Positions 41,121 through 50,535 of a stretch of DNA of 64,000 nt are shown here, in pieces. The notes beneath the pieces were generated by a model. It was not told where the DNA came from and did not search any database. It was given only the letters and a program-made list of their open reading frames with translations. The translations under genes were made by a program, and so were the position numbers. The number at the start of each line of letters is the position of its first letter. Position 1 is the first letter of the stretch. This stretch comes from Leidyana gryllorum EB-2025a (taxonomy: Eukaryota > Apicomplexa), in contig JBLWGC010000051.1 in assembly GCA_048772705.1 (NCBI GenBank), positions 62,001 to 126,000 on the forward strand. Direction: 5' to 3'.

Positions 41121-42101
41121 TCAGAGAGTTTGATTGTTGAGATTATTGACCCAACTGGTGGAGACGTCCATCGCATCGCGACATGCCTGAGATTGGTCCA
41201 AACTGTTAGCCATAACGAAACCGTGGATTGTTGAGGGGAATGTGTGGTACGACACTGTCACCCCAGCCTTCTCCAGTTTCTCCGCATACAGTTGACCTTC
41301 GTCCCGCAACACGTCGGCTTCGGCTGTGATGATCATCACGGGACCCAAACCCTGCAGATCACTGAGAGGAGTCTTTAGCGGACTCGCCCAGGGTGTCTGG
41401 CGTTGTTGAGGGTCTGGTCCAATATAGTGGTTCCAGTGCCACTCCATCAACTCCTTTGTCAGAAAGTATCCGCGATTGAATGTGTGATAAGATGGGGTGT
41501 CCATTGCACTATCAGTTACCGGATAATATAAGAGCTGTTTGTGCACTTGAGGCATGTCGGGGTCTTTCGCTAGCATGATACTTAAAACAGTTGCCAAGTT
41601 GCCCCCAGCGCTGTCGCCCGCCAGGGTCAGAGTACCCAATCGCCACCCCTTTCTGGCGGCGATGGATGGCAAACCACGCAGCAAGCTCGTCAGTTGGTTC
41701 AAGGCTGTCGGGAACTGCACTTCAGGGCTCAATCCGTATTCTGGGAATACCACCACACTTCGACATCGGTATGCCAGCTCACGGGCTAGTTTGTCGTGTG
41801 TGTGTGCGTTTCCGAATACCCACCCTCCCCCATGGCAGTAGAAGATTACATGAACATTCTTCTGATCGACTGATGAGGGCTTGAATATTTTGACTTTGAT
41901 ATCTCCAGAGGGACCACAGTCAAAGTCGATACCGTCGATCTCCGCGTCATATAAGTGCTCCACTGGCTGTTCCTGGAGTGTGTCCAGCATGGCACGCGCA
42001 ACTGCAGGTGTCACATTCTGGATATCGCCTTGTTCATTGCAAGCAGCGACAAAGTCTGCAGCAGGCTTGTCAAGCATCACACTAGCGCTCGAAGACGACA
42101 T
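41121..42101 (-). CDS. HSL-type alpha/beta hydrolase, paralogue 2
   Basis: A single exon of 326 aa. YCHGGGWVFGNAHTHDKL, AGDSAGGNLATVL (nucleophile Ser), EADVLRDEGQ (acid) and STIHGF (His) are all present. It is closest to paralogue 1 (shared FDCG motif before the first core strand and a YPVTDSAM block). Expected carboxylesterase activity; natural substrate unknown. No intron and no signal peptide. Confidence 0.92.
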   Translation of the reverse strand: MSSSSASVMLDKPAADFVAACNEQGDIQNVTPAVARAMLDTLQEQPVEHLYDAEIDGIDFDCGPSGDIKVKIFKPSSVDQKNVHVIFYCHGGGWVFGNAHTHDKLARELAYRCRSVVVFPEYGLSPEVQFPTALNQLTSLLRGLPSIAARKGWRLGTLTLAGDSAGGNLATVLSIMLAKDPDMPQVHKQLLYYPVTDSAMDTPSYHTFNRGYFLTKELMEWHWNHYIGPDPQQRQTPWASPLKTPLSDLQGLGPVMIITAEADVLRDEGQLYAEKLEKAGVTVSYHTFPSTIHGFVMANSLDQSQACRDAMDVSTSWVNNLNNQTL

Positions 42102-42587
42102 CTCCTGTTGTTCCTGGGCCTAATTCGATTGGAAGATGAAACAAGTCCCAAACCTGCCGGTAGGCGTGGTTTGGTTTGGTTTGATATGATTGTCTGTATC
42201 ACAGTATTCAGGCGTAAACAGGCGTAAAGACGAAATCCATACTCCCATCATGCACACGGGTTATAGATTAAGGAACAGATTTTGAACTTCAATCATCAAG
42301 GAGGCCCGGCAGGCAGCGTTGGACTGACTTGCCTTCGTATAAAAAGTCTGAAGAGCTCCAAAGCTTCTCTCCCACGGTCAGAAAGTAGATTAGATCGCTG
42401 GGACGAGATCTAAAGAGCCAGACGGCGAGAAAGAAGGCATCCATCCAGGCACCGTCACCAAGACCACTGTTTCACTCTGGCCGCTCAGCAACGTCCAGTC
42501 CACTGCCAAGTCCCTCCTGTTGAACCCTCATTCATCCACAGCGGTCTCCAAGTAAGGGCAATCCTCCTTCTCTCAAGTAGTGATCTC
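42102..42587. other. Intergenic, 486 bp
   Basis: Between hydrolase genes 2 and 3. It contains TTTGG repeats at about 42168-42181 and two adjacent copies of CAGGCGTAAA at about 42210-42229. No gene recognised. Confidence 0.5.
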
Positions 42588-43625
42588 TCATTCGATCATC
42601 ACCTCTTCACTGAGATCGTCGGCCATATTATTGCCCTCCTCAAGTTCTTTGATCCACCGATCGATTCTGGCCATGGCTTTCCGGCACGAGTGAGTTGCGT
42701 CCAGACAATGGAGAGTGAGAAAATCGTGGAGGACTCCTCGGTACCGCTTGAATGTGACGTCGCAGTCAGCGGCCTTCAATTTGGCAGCCATGCGCATATT
42801 GTCATCCTGCACAATGTCCGCCTCGACGGATATTATAAGGGTCGGTGGGAGTCCACACAAGTCGAGATAGAATGTATCCAGGGGAGAGTTGGTGTTATTA
42901 TCGCGGACCTTTTTGTCTGGAATGTAAGTCTCCCAATATGACTGTAGCGCCTCTTTGGTCAACCAGTACCCCTCAGCAAAGTGTTTGTAGGAGCGGGCTT
43001 TGCTGCTCGCGGACACCACCGGGTAGAGCAGCAATAGTTTGTGTATCGCAATGTCTCCTTCGGTTTTGTATCTTTGGGCGAGGGAAATGGCCATTCCCCC
43101 ACCCACGTCATCCCCAGCGACGGTCAAATCCTCCAAAGTCCAGCCATACTCTTCAGCCATAGACGGGAGATTGGCAAAAACTCCCAACACTTCGTCGTAA
43201 GACTGTGGATACTGTGCCTCTGGGCTCAGAGAATACTGAGGAAAGACCACCACGTGTCGAGACCGGAAGGCCAATTCTCTCAACAGCTTGTCGTGCGTGT
43301 GCGCGTTGCCATATCGCCAACCACCCCCGTGGATAAAGAAGATCACTTTGGGAGATTCAGCTGTGTCCACGTTCAGTGGCGGAGTCACCAACCGGACTGA
43401 CACATTGCCCCAATTCTCAACGCTTATATTGACGTCTCGAACATCAGCGGGAAACTTGTCGACATTGGTGTTTTGCATGTCATCCAAAAGACGGCGCGCT
43501 TCGTCAATCGGTTGACGATGGAAGGGAACCGGCCTCTTCTTCTCTTCGTCCAGCAACTGCTTTGCTCGCGGGTCGAGCCATGTTTGGCCGGTTCTACGCA
43601 AGCCTATCGGAGGTTCCTCGGTCAT
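42588..43625 (-). CDS. HSL-type hydrolase paralogue 3 with Asp in place of the nucleophile Ser
   Basis: A single exon of 345 aa; ATG at 43625 (the frame extends upstream without ATG). The fold is clear: FIHGGGWRYGNAHTHDKLL, a YPVVSAS block, EADIVQDDN and GVLHDF. The elbow reads AGDDVGGGMA, so the catalytic Ser is Asp173 (codon at 43107-43109). AGC to GAC needs two base changes, which argues against a read error. The protein may be a pseudoenzyme, or an Asp-nucleophile hydrolase as in haloalkane dehalogenases and epoxide hydrolases. It is the most diverged of the three. Confidence 0.88.
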   Translation of the reverse strand: MTEEPPIGLRRTGQTWLDPRAKQLLDEEKKRPVPFHRQPIDEARRLLDDMQNTNVDKFPADVRDVNISVENWGNVSVRLVTPPLNVDTAESPKVIFFIHGGGWRYGNAHTHDKLLRELAFRSRHVVVFPQYSLSPEAQYPQSYDEVLGVFANLPSMAEEYGWTLEDLTVAGDDVGGGMAISLAQRYKTEGDIAIHKLLLLYPVVSASSKARSYKHFAEGYWLTKEALQSYWETYIPDKKVRDNNTNSPLDTFYLDLCGLPPTLIISVEADIVQDDNMRMAAKLKAADCDVTFKRYRGVLHDFLTLHCLDATHSCRKAMARIDRWIKELEEGNNMADDLSEEVMIE

Positions 43626-44008
43626 GCTCAAAAATGTGTAAGATCGACTGGGGCACTATTGGCCTCTCCCTCCACACCGATCTGACTGTGCTGGTCCAGC
43701 ATTGTGTCGGACGGGGACTGCTCAGGGAGCTCTCAGTACGACAAGAACGTCTCATCAAGACATCTTTGAGTCTCCGCCGGGAGCGAATAACTGATCGTAA
43801 TCCGCCAATAGAGTGCCGTAATCATCCATCACTCGTGCATGGGCGACATTCTCAAACAGAAGTTGAGGGAGTAATGGCGGCGTTGTTGTCCACCACATTG
43901 ACCCATTCGGAAATTCAACGTCTCACACGAAACATTTATTATTATGGACGAATCAACCATCAATTGGGGGGTGGAATAATAATACGGCGCTGGTGTTTTA
44001 TAGAAGGT
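43626..44008. other. Intergenic, 383 bp
   Basis: Between hydrolase gene 3 and alcohol dehydrogenase copy 2, both minus strand. A TATTATTATGG stretch lies near 43938 and AATAATAATAC near 43976. A plus-strand frame here is the shadow of the flanking genes. No gene recognised. Confidence 0.5.
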
Positions 44009-45070
44009 CTACACACTGTCTACTGGATAGCTATTTTTGACATCGATCACGAAACGGAATCGGACGTCAGACTTCAGTACCCTCTCGTAGGCCTCATTAA
44101 TTTGGTCACCCCTGACGAGCTCGATGAGCGGTAAGATTTGTCGTTCGGCACAATAGTTGAGCATCTCTTGGGTTTGAGCAATTCCTCCGATCGGGGAACC
44201 CATGATGCGACGACGGCGCAGCACCAACCCCCAAACATCGATCTTTGGCATATCGCTACTCGGGGGCGCTCCGACAACTATCATAGTGCCGTCCTTGCGG
44301 AGTAAATTGAGATATTTTGACATCGGTTTGTTGGCAGACACTGTGTCCAGTAATAGATCCAACTTTTCCGCTTCCTCTGCAAATTCGTCGTCTGTACAAA
44401 TAGTCTTTGTCGCTCCGAGTTCTTTGGCCAGATCTCGTTTGGCCGGTGTCCGAGTTATGACGACAACTTCATTTCCGAAGCTGGCCGCAAATTGCACCGC
44501 CATGTGCCCCAGACAGCCAAATCCAATTACACCCACACGCATGTTGCCTTTTTTGGCTCCACAGTGTACCAAGGGAGAATAGGTCGTGATTCCAGCACAG
44601 AGAAGGGGAGCAGCGCGGTCCATAGGCAGATTCTCCGGTAGGTGGAGAGCAAAGTGCTCGTGGGTCACAACAAACTTCCCGTAACCGCCCTGTGTGATTT
44701 GACCGTCTTCATCCTTCATCCCGTAAGTCTGAAGCTGCTCGTCACAGAACTGCTCGTATCCCTCATTGCATTCCTCACACCGCCGACAACTGCCGACCAA
44801 ACAACCGACAGCGACCCGATCTCCCACTTTGTGCTTGGTGACCTTATCCCCCACTCGCACAACTCGTCCTGTGAATTCGTGGCCCGGGACTAAAGGATAC
44901 GGTACCGGAAACCATTCGGACTTGACAGCGTGAATATCAGAATGACAGATTCCACAAAACTCAACTTCGACGAGCACATCGTTGTCCTTCAGATCCCGAA
45001 CTTCGTACTCGTGTGGGGTCAAGGGGGTGGTAGCCGAGTGAGCAGCATAGCCGATGTTTTTGATTGTCAT
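44009..45070 (-). CDS. Zinc-dependent alcohol dehydrogenase, copy 2
   Basis: A single exon of 353 aa; ATG at 45070 matches the starts of the other copies (NIGYAAH). Catalytic zinc motif FCGICHSDIHAVKSEW and VPGHEFTG; structural zinc Cys in CLVGSCRRCEECNEGYEQFC; nucleotide motif reads GFGCLGHMAVQF with a Cys inside the glycine run. Divergently arranged with copy 3 across 105 bp. Likely an NADP-dependent aldehyde reductase. Confidence 0.92.
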   Translation of the reverse strand: MTIKNIGYAAHSATTPLTPHEYEVRDLKDNDVLVEVEFCGICHSDIHAVKSEWFPVPYPLVPGHEFTGRVVRVGDKVTKHKVGDRVAVGCLVGSCRRCEECNEGYEQFCDEQLQTYGMKDEDGQITQGGYGKFVVTHEHFALHLPENLPMDRAAPLLCAGITTYSPLVHCGAKKGNMRVGVIGFGCLGHMAVQFAASFGNEVVVITRTPAKRDLAKELGATKTICTDDEFAEEAEKLDLLLDTVSANKPMSKYLNLLRKDGTMIVVGAPPSSDMPKIDVWGLVLRRRRIMGSPIGGIAQTQEMLNYCAERQILPLIELVRGDQINEAYERVLKSDVRFRFVIDVKNSYPVDSV

Positions 45071-45175
45071 CTCGCAGTGCCAAGTGGAAAATTGGGTGTG
45101 GGACTGCGCATTTTGGCCCTTCAAAGCCGTCTCCCCCTTTTCTTTTGCATTGTGGGAGACCGAAATTAAGGCAGG
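45071..45175. promoter_or_regulatory. 105-bp divergent promoter of two alcohol dehydrogenases
   Basis: Sits between start codons of copy 2 (minus) and copy 3 (plus). It contains a pyrimidine-rich stretch (about 45130-45145) ahead of copy 3. The arrangement suggests co-regulation of the pair. Confidence 0.45.
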
Positions 45176-46231
45176 ATGCCGGTCGACAATATTGGATACG
45201 CCGCTCTTGAAAAGGCCAAACCACTCGAACCCTGGAAGTATCAGATTCGCGACCCCAAACCCAATGATGTTCTGATCGAAGTCGCTTACTGTGGGATCTG
45301 CCATTCAGACATCCACGCAGCCCGCGGTGAATGGAATGGCGTCATCTTCCCACTCGTCCCGGGTCACGAGTTCACCGGAATAGTTATCAAAGTCGGAGAC
45401 GGCGTCACAAGACACAAAGTTGGCGATCGTGTGGCTGTGGGCTGTATGGTCGGGTCCTGTCGCGAGTGTCAGAACTGTCAAGACGGTCTACAGCAGTACT
45501 GCCCCAAACGCGAAGCCACCTACCGATACAGATACCCAGATGGAGAAATCACATACGGCGGATATGGACGATACGTCGTAGCAGCCGAAGATTTCGTCCT
45601 TCGGGTGCCCGACAAACTGCCGATGGATCGCGCCGCACCCCTCTTGTGCGCTGGCATCACCACCTACTCTCCCCTTGTGCACCTTGGACTCCAAACTGGG
45701 GGTCGCAAGGTCGGCATTCTCGGACTTGGCGGCCTTGGACACATGGCCCTGCAATTCGCTGCTGCTTTCGGCAATGAAGTCACCGTTCTATCTCGATCGG
45801 AAGGGAAACGCGAACTCGCCAAGAGTCTGGGAGCCAGCCACTTTTTGGTCACGGACGAAGACTACGCATCACACGTCCAGACACTCGATGTCATCCTGGA
45901 CACTGTCTCGGGCCAGAAACCCATGGAAAAGTATGTCAACTTGCTGAAGCGAGATGGTACGCTGATGCTTTTGGGGGCTCCGCCTGCGGGCGAAGAGAAT
46001 ACGCTCCCGGTCTTTCCTCTAATAATGAAGAGAAGAAACATTATGGGATCCATTATCGGTGGCATCCCCGAAACCCAAGCCATGTTGGACTACTGCGCTG
46101 AGAAGATGATCCTCCCAGTCATAGAGGTGGTGACTGGCGAGAAAATAAACGAATGCTATGATCGAGTCGTCAAGGGGGACGTCCAGTTCCGCTTTGTCAT
46201 CGACGTCAAGGGCGGCCATCCTTCTGTATAG
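45176..46231 (+). CDS. Zinc-dependent alcohol dehydrogenase, copy 3
   Basis: A single exon of 351 aa. Same layout as copies 1 and 2: YCGICHSDIHAARGEW, LVPGHEFTG, CMVGSCRECQNCQDGLQQYC, GLGGLGHMALQF, and an SRSEGKR segment fitting NADP binding. It has all catalytic and structural zinc ligands. Copies 2 and 3 look like an inverted duplication; copy 1 is 20 kb away next to the CoA-acylating aldehyde dehydrogenase. Confidence 0.93.
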   Translation: MPVDNIGYAALEKAKPLEPWKYQIRDPKPNDVLIEVAYCGICHSDIHAARGEWNGVIFPLVPGHEFTGIVIKVGDGVTRHKVGDRVAVGCMVGSCRECQNCQDGLQQYCPKREATYRYRYPDGEITYGGYGRYVVAAEDFVLRVPDKLPMDRAAPLLCAGITTYSPLVHLGLQTGGRKVGILGLGGLGHMALQFAAAFGNEVTVLSRSEGKRELAKSLGASHFLVTDEDYASHVQTLDVILDTVSGQKPMEKYVNLLKRDGTLMLLGAPPAGEENTLPVFPLIMKRRNIMGSIIGGIPETQAMLDYCAEKMILPVIEVVTGEKINECYDRVVKGDVQFRFVIDVKGGHPSV

Positions 46232-46305
46232 AGAGACCCAAAAGTTGAACGCAACTGCCACGCTGACCGTCAAGACACCAGCAGACTACCGCAGACGTCA
46301 GCCCT

Positions 46306-46594
46306 TTAGCATAAATTACCATATAACTTCAACAGATAACTATTAAAATCCAGAGCGAAACGCCTCGCTGTTCCAGTGCAGAGGAGTGGATTGCCAAGCA
46401 ATGTCGTCTTTTCACCGAGAATGGGGACAAAACGGGAGCATACTCGACCTGAAAAATCCAAATAAAGTTAACTTACCTGCATGGGGCTCCGTCAGCTCAT
46501 GAATAGACAGGCCGGGGATGGAGCAGCCATTGCACTCATATCTGGTGTTTGTGAAGTCCCTGGAGGTTCTAAGCCAAGCTTTGGGCCTCCACAT
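46306..46594 (-). CDS. Small spliced gene candidate, 86 aa
   Basis: Exons 46477-46594 and 46306-46448 flank a 28-nt intron with a perfect GTAAGT donor, a TAAC branch-like site and a TTTTTCAG acceptor. The product (start MWRPKAWLRTSRDFTNTRY, then ECNGCS and GEKTTLLGNPLLCTGTARRF) is unrecognised. The splice signals are excellent but the intron is shorter than most here. Converges with alcohol dehydrogenase copy 3. Confidence 0.4.
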
Positions 46595-46797
46595 GATAAT
46601 TTATGGCAAGGTGGATGGGGCTTGGACCCACCGCCGACGAAAGAGTCGAGGCTAACATAAGTGCTCATTCGCTCGCTCGCTCACTCAATCAATCAGTTGC
46701 TAACTATCTATTGGTTGCAGGGGAGCAACTCTTGTCTGTGAGTGTATATGAATGAGGACAAGAAGACTAGCTACAAAGATCAACATATATTTGTCAT

Positions 46798-49700
46798 TTA
46801 TTGCCCTGTTACGCCAACGGGAGAGATGGGACCGTACCCTGGCACCATGGCAGCTAGTTCTCTTTGATGCTTGTCCGCTAACTCGAGCGCCTCCCTCTTC
46901 TCCATCTCAAAAAGCTCATCCGCACCGCCATGTTCCTGTAGTAAGAGAGAGATGAGTTGATATTGTTCCGTTCGCACCAGATGTACGCGCGCGCGCACAC
47001 ACACACGCGCGCTGTGCTCTCGCTCCATGTTATGGACACTTACGCGCAGTTGAATGACAAAGTCCTTGACAATTTGACAGAACGTATCCAGAGGAGCTTG
47101 TCCCTCCGCAAACGCCCTCAATATGAAGATTTGAATCTGGCTTTGATTCAGATTGGGATACATGGTGGACAGTTGCAAAGCGCAGGCGCTCATCAGGGCG
47201 TCGCGACCCACAGGTGATCCTGGGCTATTCAAGGCAGGGTGTTCAGCCCAGTTCATCGCTTCTTGAAGTAGCGCGCATTGATCTCGGAAACCGCCTGTAT
47301 GCAATGTGTCTGTTACGACACGTAATGTGGTCTCCAGGACATTGTTGAAGCCCAAAGAGCCAATTTTGACCATTGCGTCGGGACTCAGATTCCGTGCTTG
47401 TCTCAACATGGCAGCCAAAGCCTTGAGGGCGACCGCGGAGACTTCAGGCTTTTCGTCTTGGCTAATGAAAGCTGTGGAATGGGCGGATGGATGAGAGAGG
47501 TGATGCTGGGTTTCGGGGCTTACTGAGGGCCGAAATGAAGCTTTGTATCGCAGCATCATCTAATTGAGCGAAAAGTAAGGCGAATCCTTTGGTGACGCAA
47601 GCTTGAAGCCATTGGACGAAGGCGAGGCGGATCTCCGGGAACGAATCAAATGACCCCGACAACATTTGGCAAGTGGATGGAAACAGGGCTTGGTACATAA
47701 CCATAGCTTGCTCCTGTGGGGGATTTTTGGGTGTGGTAGTAACGAAGACCCTTTGAATAGGCTTACCGGTGACAGCGAATCGGTTAGTGTATTCAGAACT
47801 GCGGTCGCAAGGTTAAGGACTTCGGCATCCCGTAACTCGGGTATGGATTGTCTGCGGGGTAGAATCGACAATGTTGAGCATCCTTCAATTGACATTGACT
47901 TACTGATAGTCCGCATAAGCCGTCTTCAACAAGGGCGAGACGTAGGTGGCAGCTATTGACTCTCGGGATTGGGTGTCTGTGGAGGCTTTACGGATAAAAG
48001 TATCCACAAGATTCAATATGACACGCCGGGCTTGTCTCATTTGTTTGGGTTGCGCATGACTCAGATGGTTGAGGGAGGCAGTGGCAGCGACTTCTCGCAG
48101 GTATCTGCCATACAGCTCGTAGAGTCCGAGATACTCCTGATAGTGATTGACCAGATGCTGGTGGTAGATCTGGCCAGTGCCCTCGGCAATCCGTTCGCTC
48201 AGGGCCAATAATTCGGCTATGCGGCGAACAATGTCGACGGGGACGTCGCGAAGTTGCATAGAATTCTGCTGTGTGAGACATCTGGTCCATTCTCTGTCCA
48301 GTGGAGCCATGAGTCGTGCGAGAAGAGCGCTCTGTCGTGAGACATCGGCTGATGATTGCTGGTTCGCGCCTCCGTGATTCCGGGCACCGCCAATACAGAT
48401 GGCCGCTGAATGATACAGCAGAATGACTTGTTTTGGGGTCTGAAGACTCCGAGCGATCTGCTCCACCCGATCTATGATGACGTCCACCAGATACACGGGT
48501 TTGTTTGCACTAGGAGAGGTCGCATTGGAGACGGCAAAGGAAGCGATGCGGTCTTTGCAGCCCAACGCGAGTTTGTAGAGTGTCTCGCACGCCATGTCTT
48601 GGACTCCAGGGAATGGTTCGGCCAAAAACTCGAACACTTTGGAGAGCACTGTCTCGATCAGTGGGCCGGCTGAGCGGATGAATCTGGGATATTGGCCAAA
48701 GACGAACATAATGATGGAAGCCACGACGGCTTTGTTCTCTCTGCCCTTTTTGACGTTGCAGAAGCACAGCAACATTTTGAGAACCTGAACGCAGAAGCTG
48801 CGTTCCCTCATTGGTTCCATACTTCCACTGATAGCTCCGATAGCCCAACTAACGCGATTGAGGGGCATAGGATTCCATTCCTTGTCAACGGCGCGCACAA
48901 CAATCTGCAGGAAGATTTGAGAGACACACACATCTGCAAGTTGTGCTTACATCCGTTTGTGCTGTCAGCATATCGAGAAGGAGCTTCTCGGTGTCATCGG
49001 GCCCCAAGTGAGTGAGTAGCACCAGAGTGGTGTGGACTTGGTTGTATAGTGCGATCTCGTCAGTGTCGGGTCGATAGTCCCTCTCGACCGTGCCGCTGCC
49101 TTCGTCAAAAACAATGTACACCTCAGGAGGCCGAGCCATCCTCTCAATGAGCGTTCTCCTGACGTTGTGCAGAACGTTTTGATAGATGTCCAATCGTCTG
49201 TGAACGGTGGGGTGATGATTGCGCGTCTGCGTATATAGATTCTCGGCGAAGAAATGCCACCACTCTAAGCAGATTTTGAATGGCTCTTCACCTGGCAGCT
49301 TGGTGAGCAGGACGAGAGCGTTGAGGGTTTCTATTGCACACTGGGCTCGCTGGTCGAGTGCGGCTTGTGACATCAATGCGACGGGGACCGGAGCATCGTC
49401 TTCCAGCAATGCCCTGAAGTAATTGCGAGCAAAGCTGGTACTGGCAATGGTGACATGGTGAAAGAAGTCTGTCCAGAAGTCTTGGGCATTGGTGGGGACT
49501 TTCGTGGTGTACTCCCACGACTGCGGCGGAAGCTGCATGAGTTTTTGGAGGAATCTGTTCCAACACTGGAACATGACTTCCATCCCCCGTTCGTCCGAGA
49601 CACCGACTCGACTGAAGATTTCCGTGTAACATTTGACGCAGGCGATTCGACACTCGGCATTGTCCCAATAGTGGTCGAGTAAGATGACTGCATTGATAAT

Positions 49701-50491
49701 AATGGTGACAAACATTGAGTATCTATCTTTGCTCACTCACCTTCGAGTCGCTTGGAGAAGATGTAAGAAGGATCGTTCCATTTTACGTAGTTGGCGACGG
49801 TCTCGAGTACGACGAGAAGGAGCGACTGGGGGACCGCTGGCGGATTTGTGATACTCTGCTCGATGACGTAGAGGCAGAGGTCAATGATCCGCTGGAACTC
49901 ATTGCCGAGGGTGGCGGTGAGTTCGCGACATTTACGTGAGGTCATCTGATCGGGTCCAAAGTCGAGAATATCCTCGCTGAGGAGATTGAGTATCTTGAGG
50001 TTATTTTCACACGCCTTTTGGTCTCGAACGCTCGACTCGCAGAGGTCAGATATGAAATTTGGCCACTGTTGCGGCCAGCACTTCTCGGCCACGTTGACTA
50101 TGATCTGATTGATCTTCGTCAGCACCGGTGTGACGATGCCCTTCTGCGAAGCCATTCGAGCCAACCCCATCAGAAACGGCGGGAGCGCCTGACGATCGAC
50201 GTCACTCAGCAGACTCCACTTCATCTTGACCGCTTGTTGGAGAATGCTAAGGGAATAGAAATGCACATTGGGGTCGTCGGAGGCGCCAAGGAGTAGTTGC
50301 ACCTGGCTATAGTCCGTAATGTGGTCTCGGTATTCGGTGAGGACTTTTCCAGCCGCTTCTCTCTCTCTTTGGTCTCCCTCATATAGATACTTCAACAACA
50401 TCTCAATCACTTGGATATCATTGTTGTCAAAGGGTCGTGCTCGGTTCAGTACTTCATGTAACTTCTCTGTCAGCCCCGCAACTGTGGCCAT
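46798..50491 (-). CDS. XPO1: Exportin-1 (CRM1)
   Basis: Seven exons (49741-50491, 48951-49687, 47904-48904, 47767-47851, 47524-47713, 47044-47471, 46798-46935) give 1,109 aa; introns 53, 46, 52, 53, 52 and 108 nt. The importin-beta N-terminus (REREAAGKVLTEYRDH) is followed by the CRM1 central region: VSWAIGAISGSM, CNVKKGRENKAVVASIIMF and [23 protein letters not shown] and the C-terminal helix with EMEKREALELADKHQRELA also match. It exports leucine-rich-NES cargo with Ran-GTP. The Cys equivalent to human Cys528 is kept (about residue 545). The stop codon lies inside an AATAAA. Confidence 0.95.
46936..47043 (-). other. 108-nt XPO1 intron with alternating CG/CA tract
   Basis: The last XPO1 intron is about twice the usual length. 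At about 46984-47013 it has an alternating purine-pyrimidine run (GCGCGC, CACACA, CGCGCG), a sequence type able to adopt Z-DNA. Donor GTAAGTG and acceptor CTACAG are canonical. Confidence 0.7.
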
Positions 50492-50535
50492 ACCTACACA
50501 ATTTTTCTCAACCTTTTTCGCCACCTGCCTCCACC
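50492..50535. promoter_or_regulatory. 44-bp divergent promoter with two T5 tracts
   Basis: Separates the XPO1 start (minus) from the CAMKK-like kinase start (plus). T5 tracts lie at about 50502-50506 and 50513-50517. Confidence 0.45.

Noticed and set aside
43562-44134. Plus-strand frame of 190 codons
   Set aside because: It is antisense to hydrolase paralogue 3 and alcohol dehydrogenase copy 2 over both ends and has no domain.
45071-45304. Upstream extension of alcohol dehydrogenase copy 2 over the start of copy 3
   Set aside because: The open frame continues upstream but the extra 78 residues match nothing and are antisense to copy 3; the ATG at 45070 aligns with the starts of the other copies.
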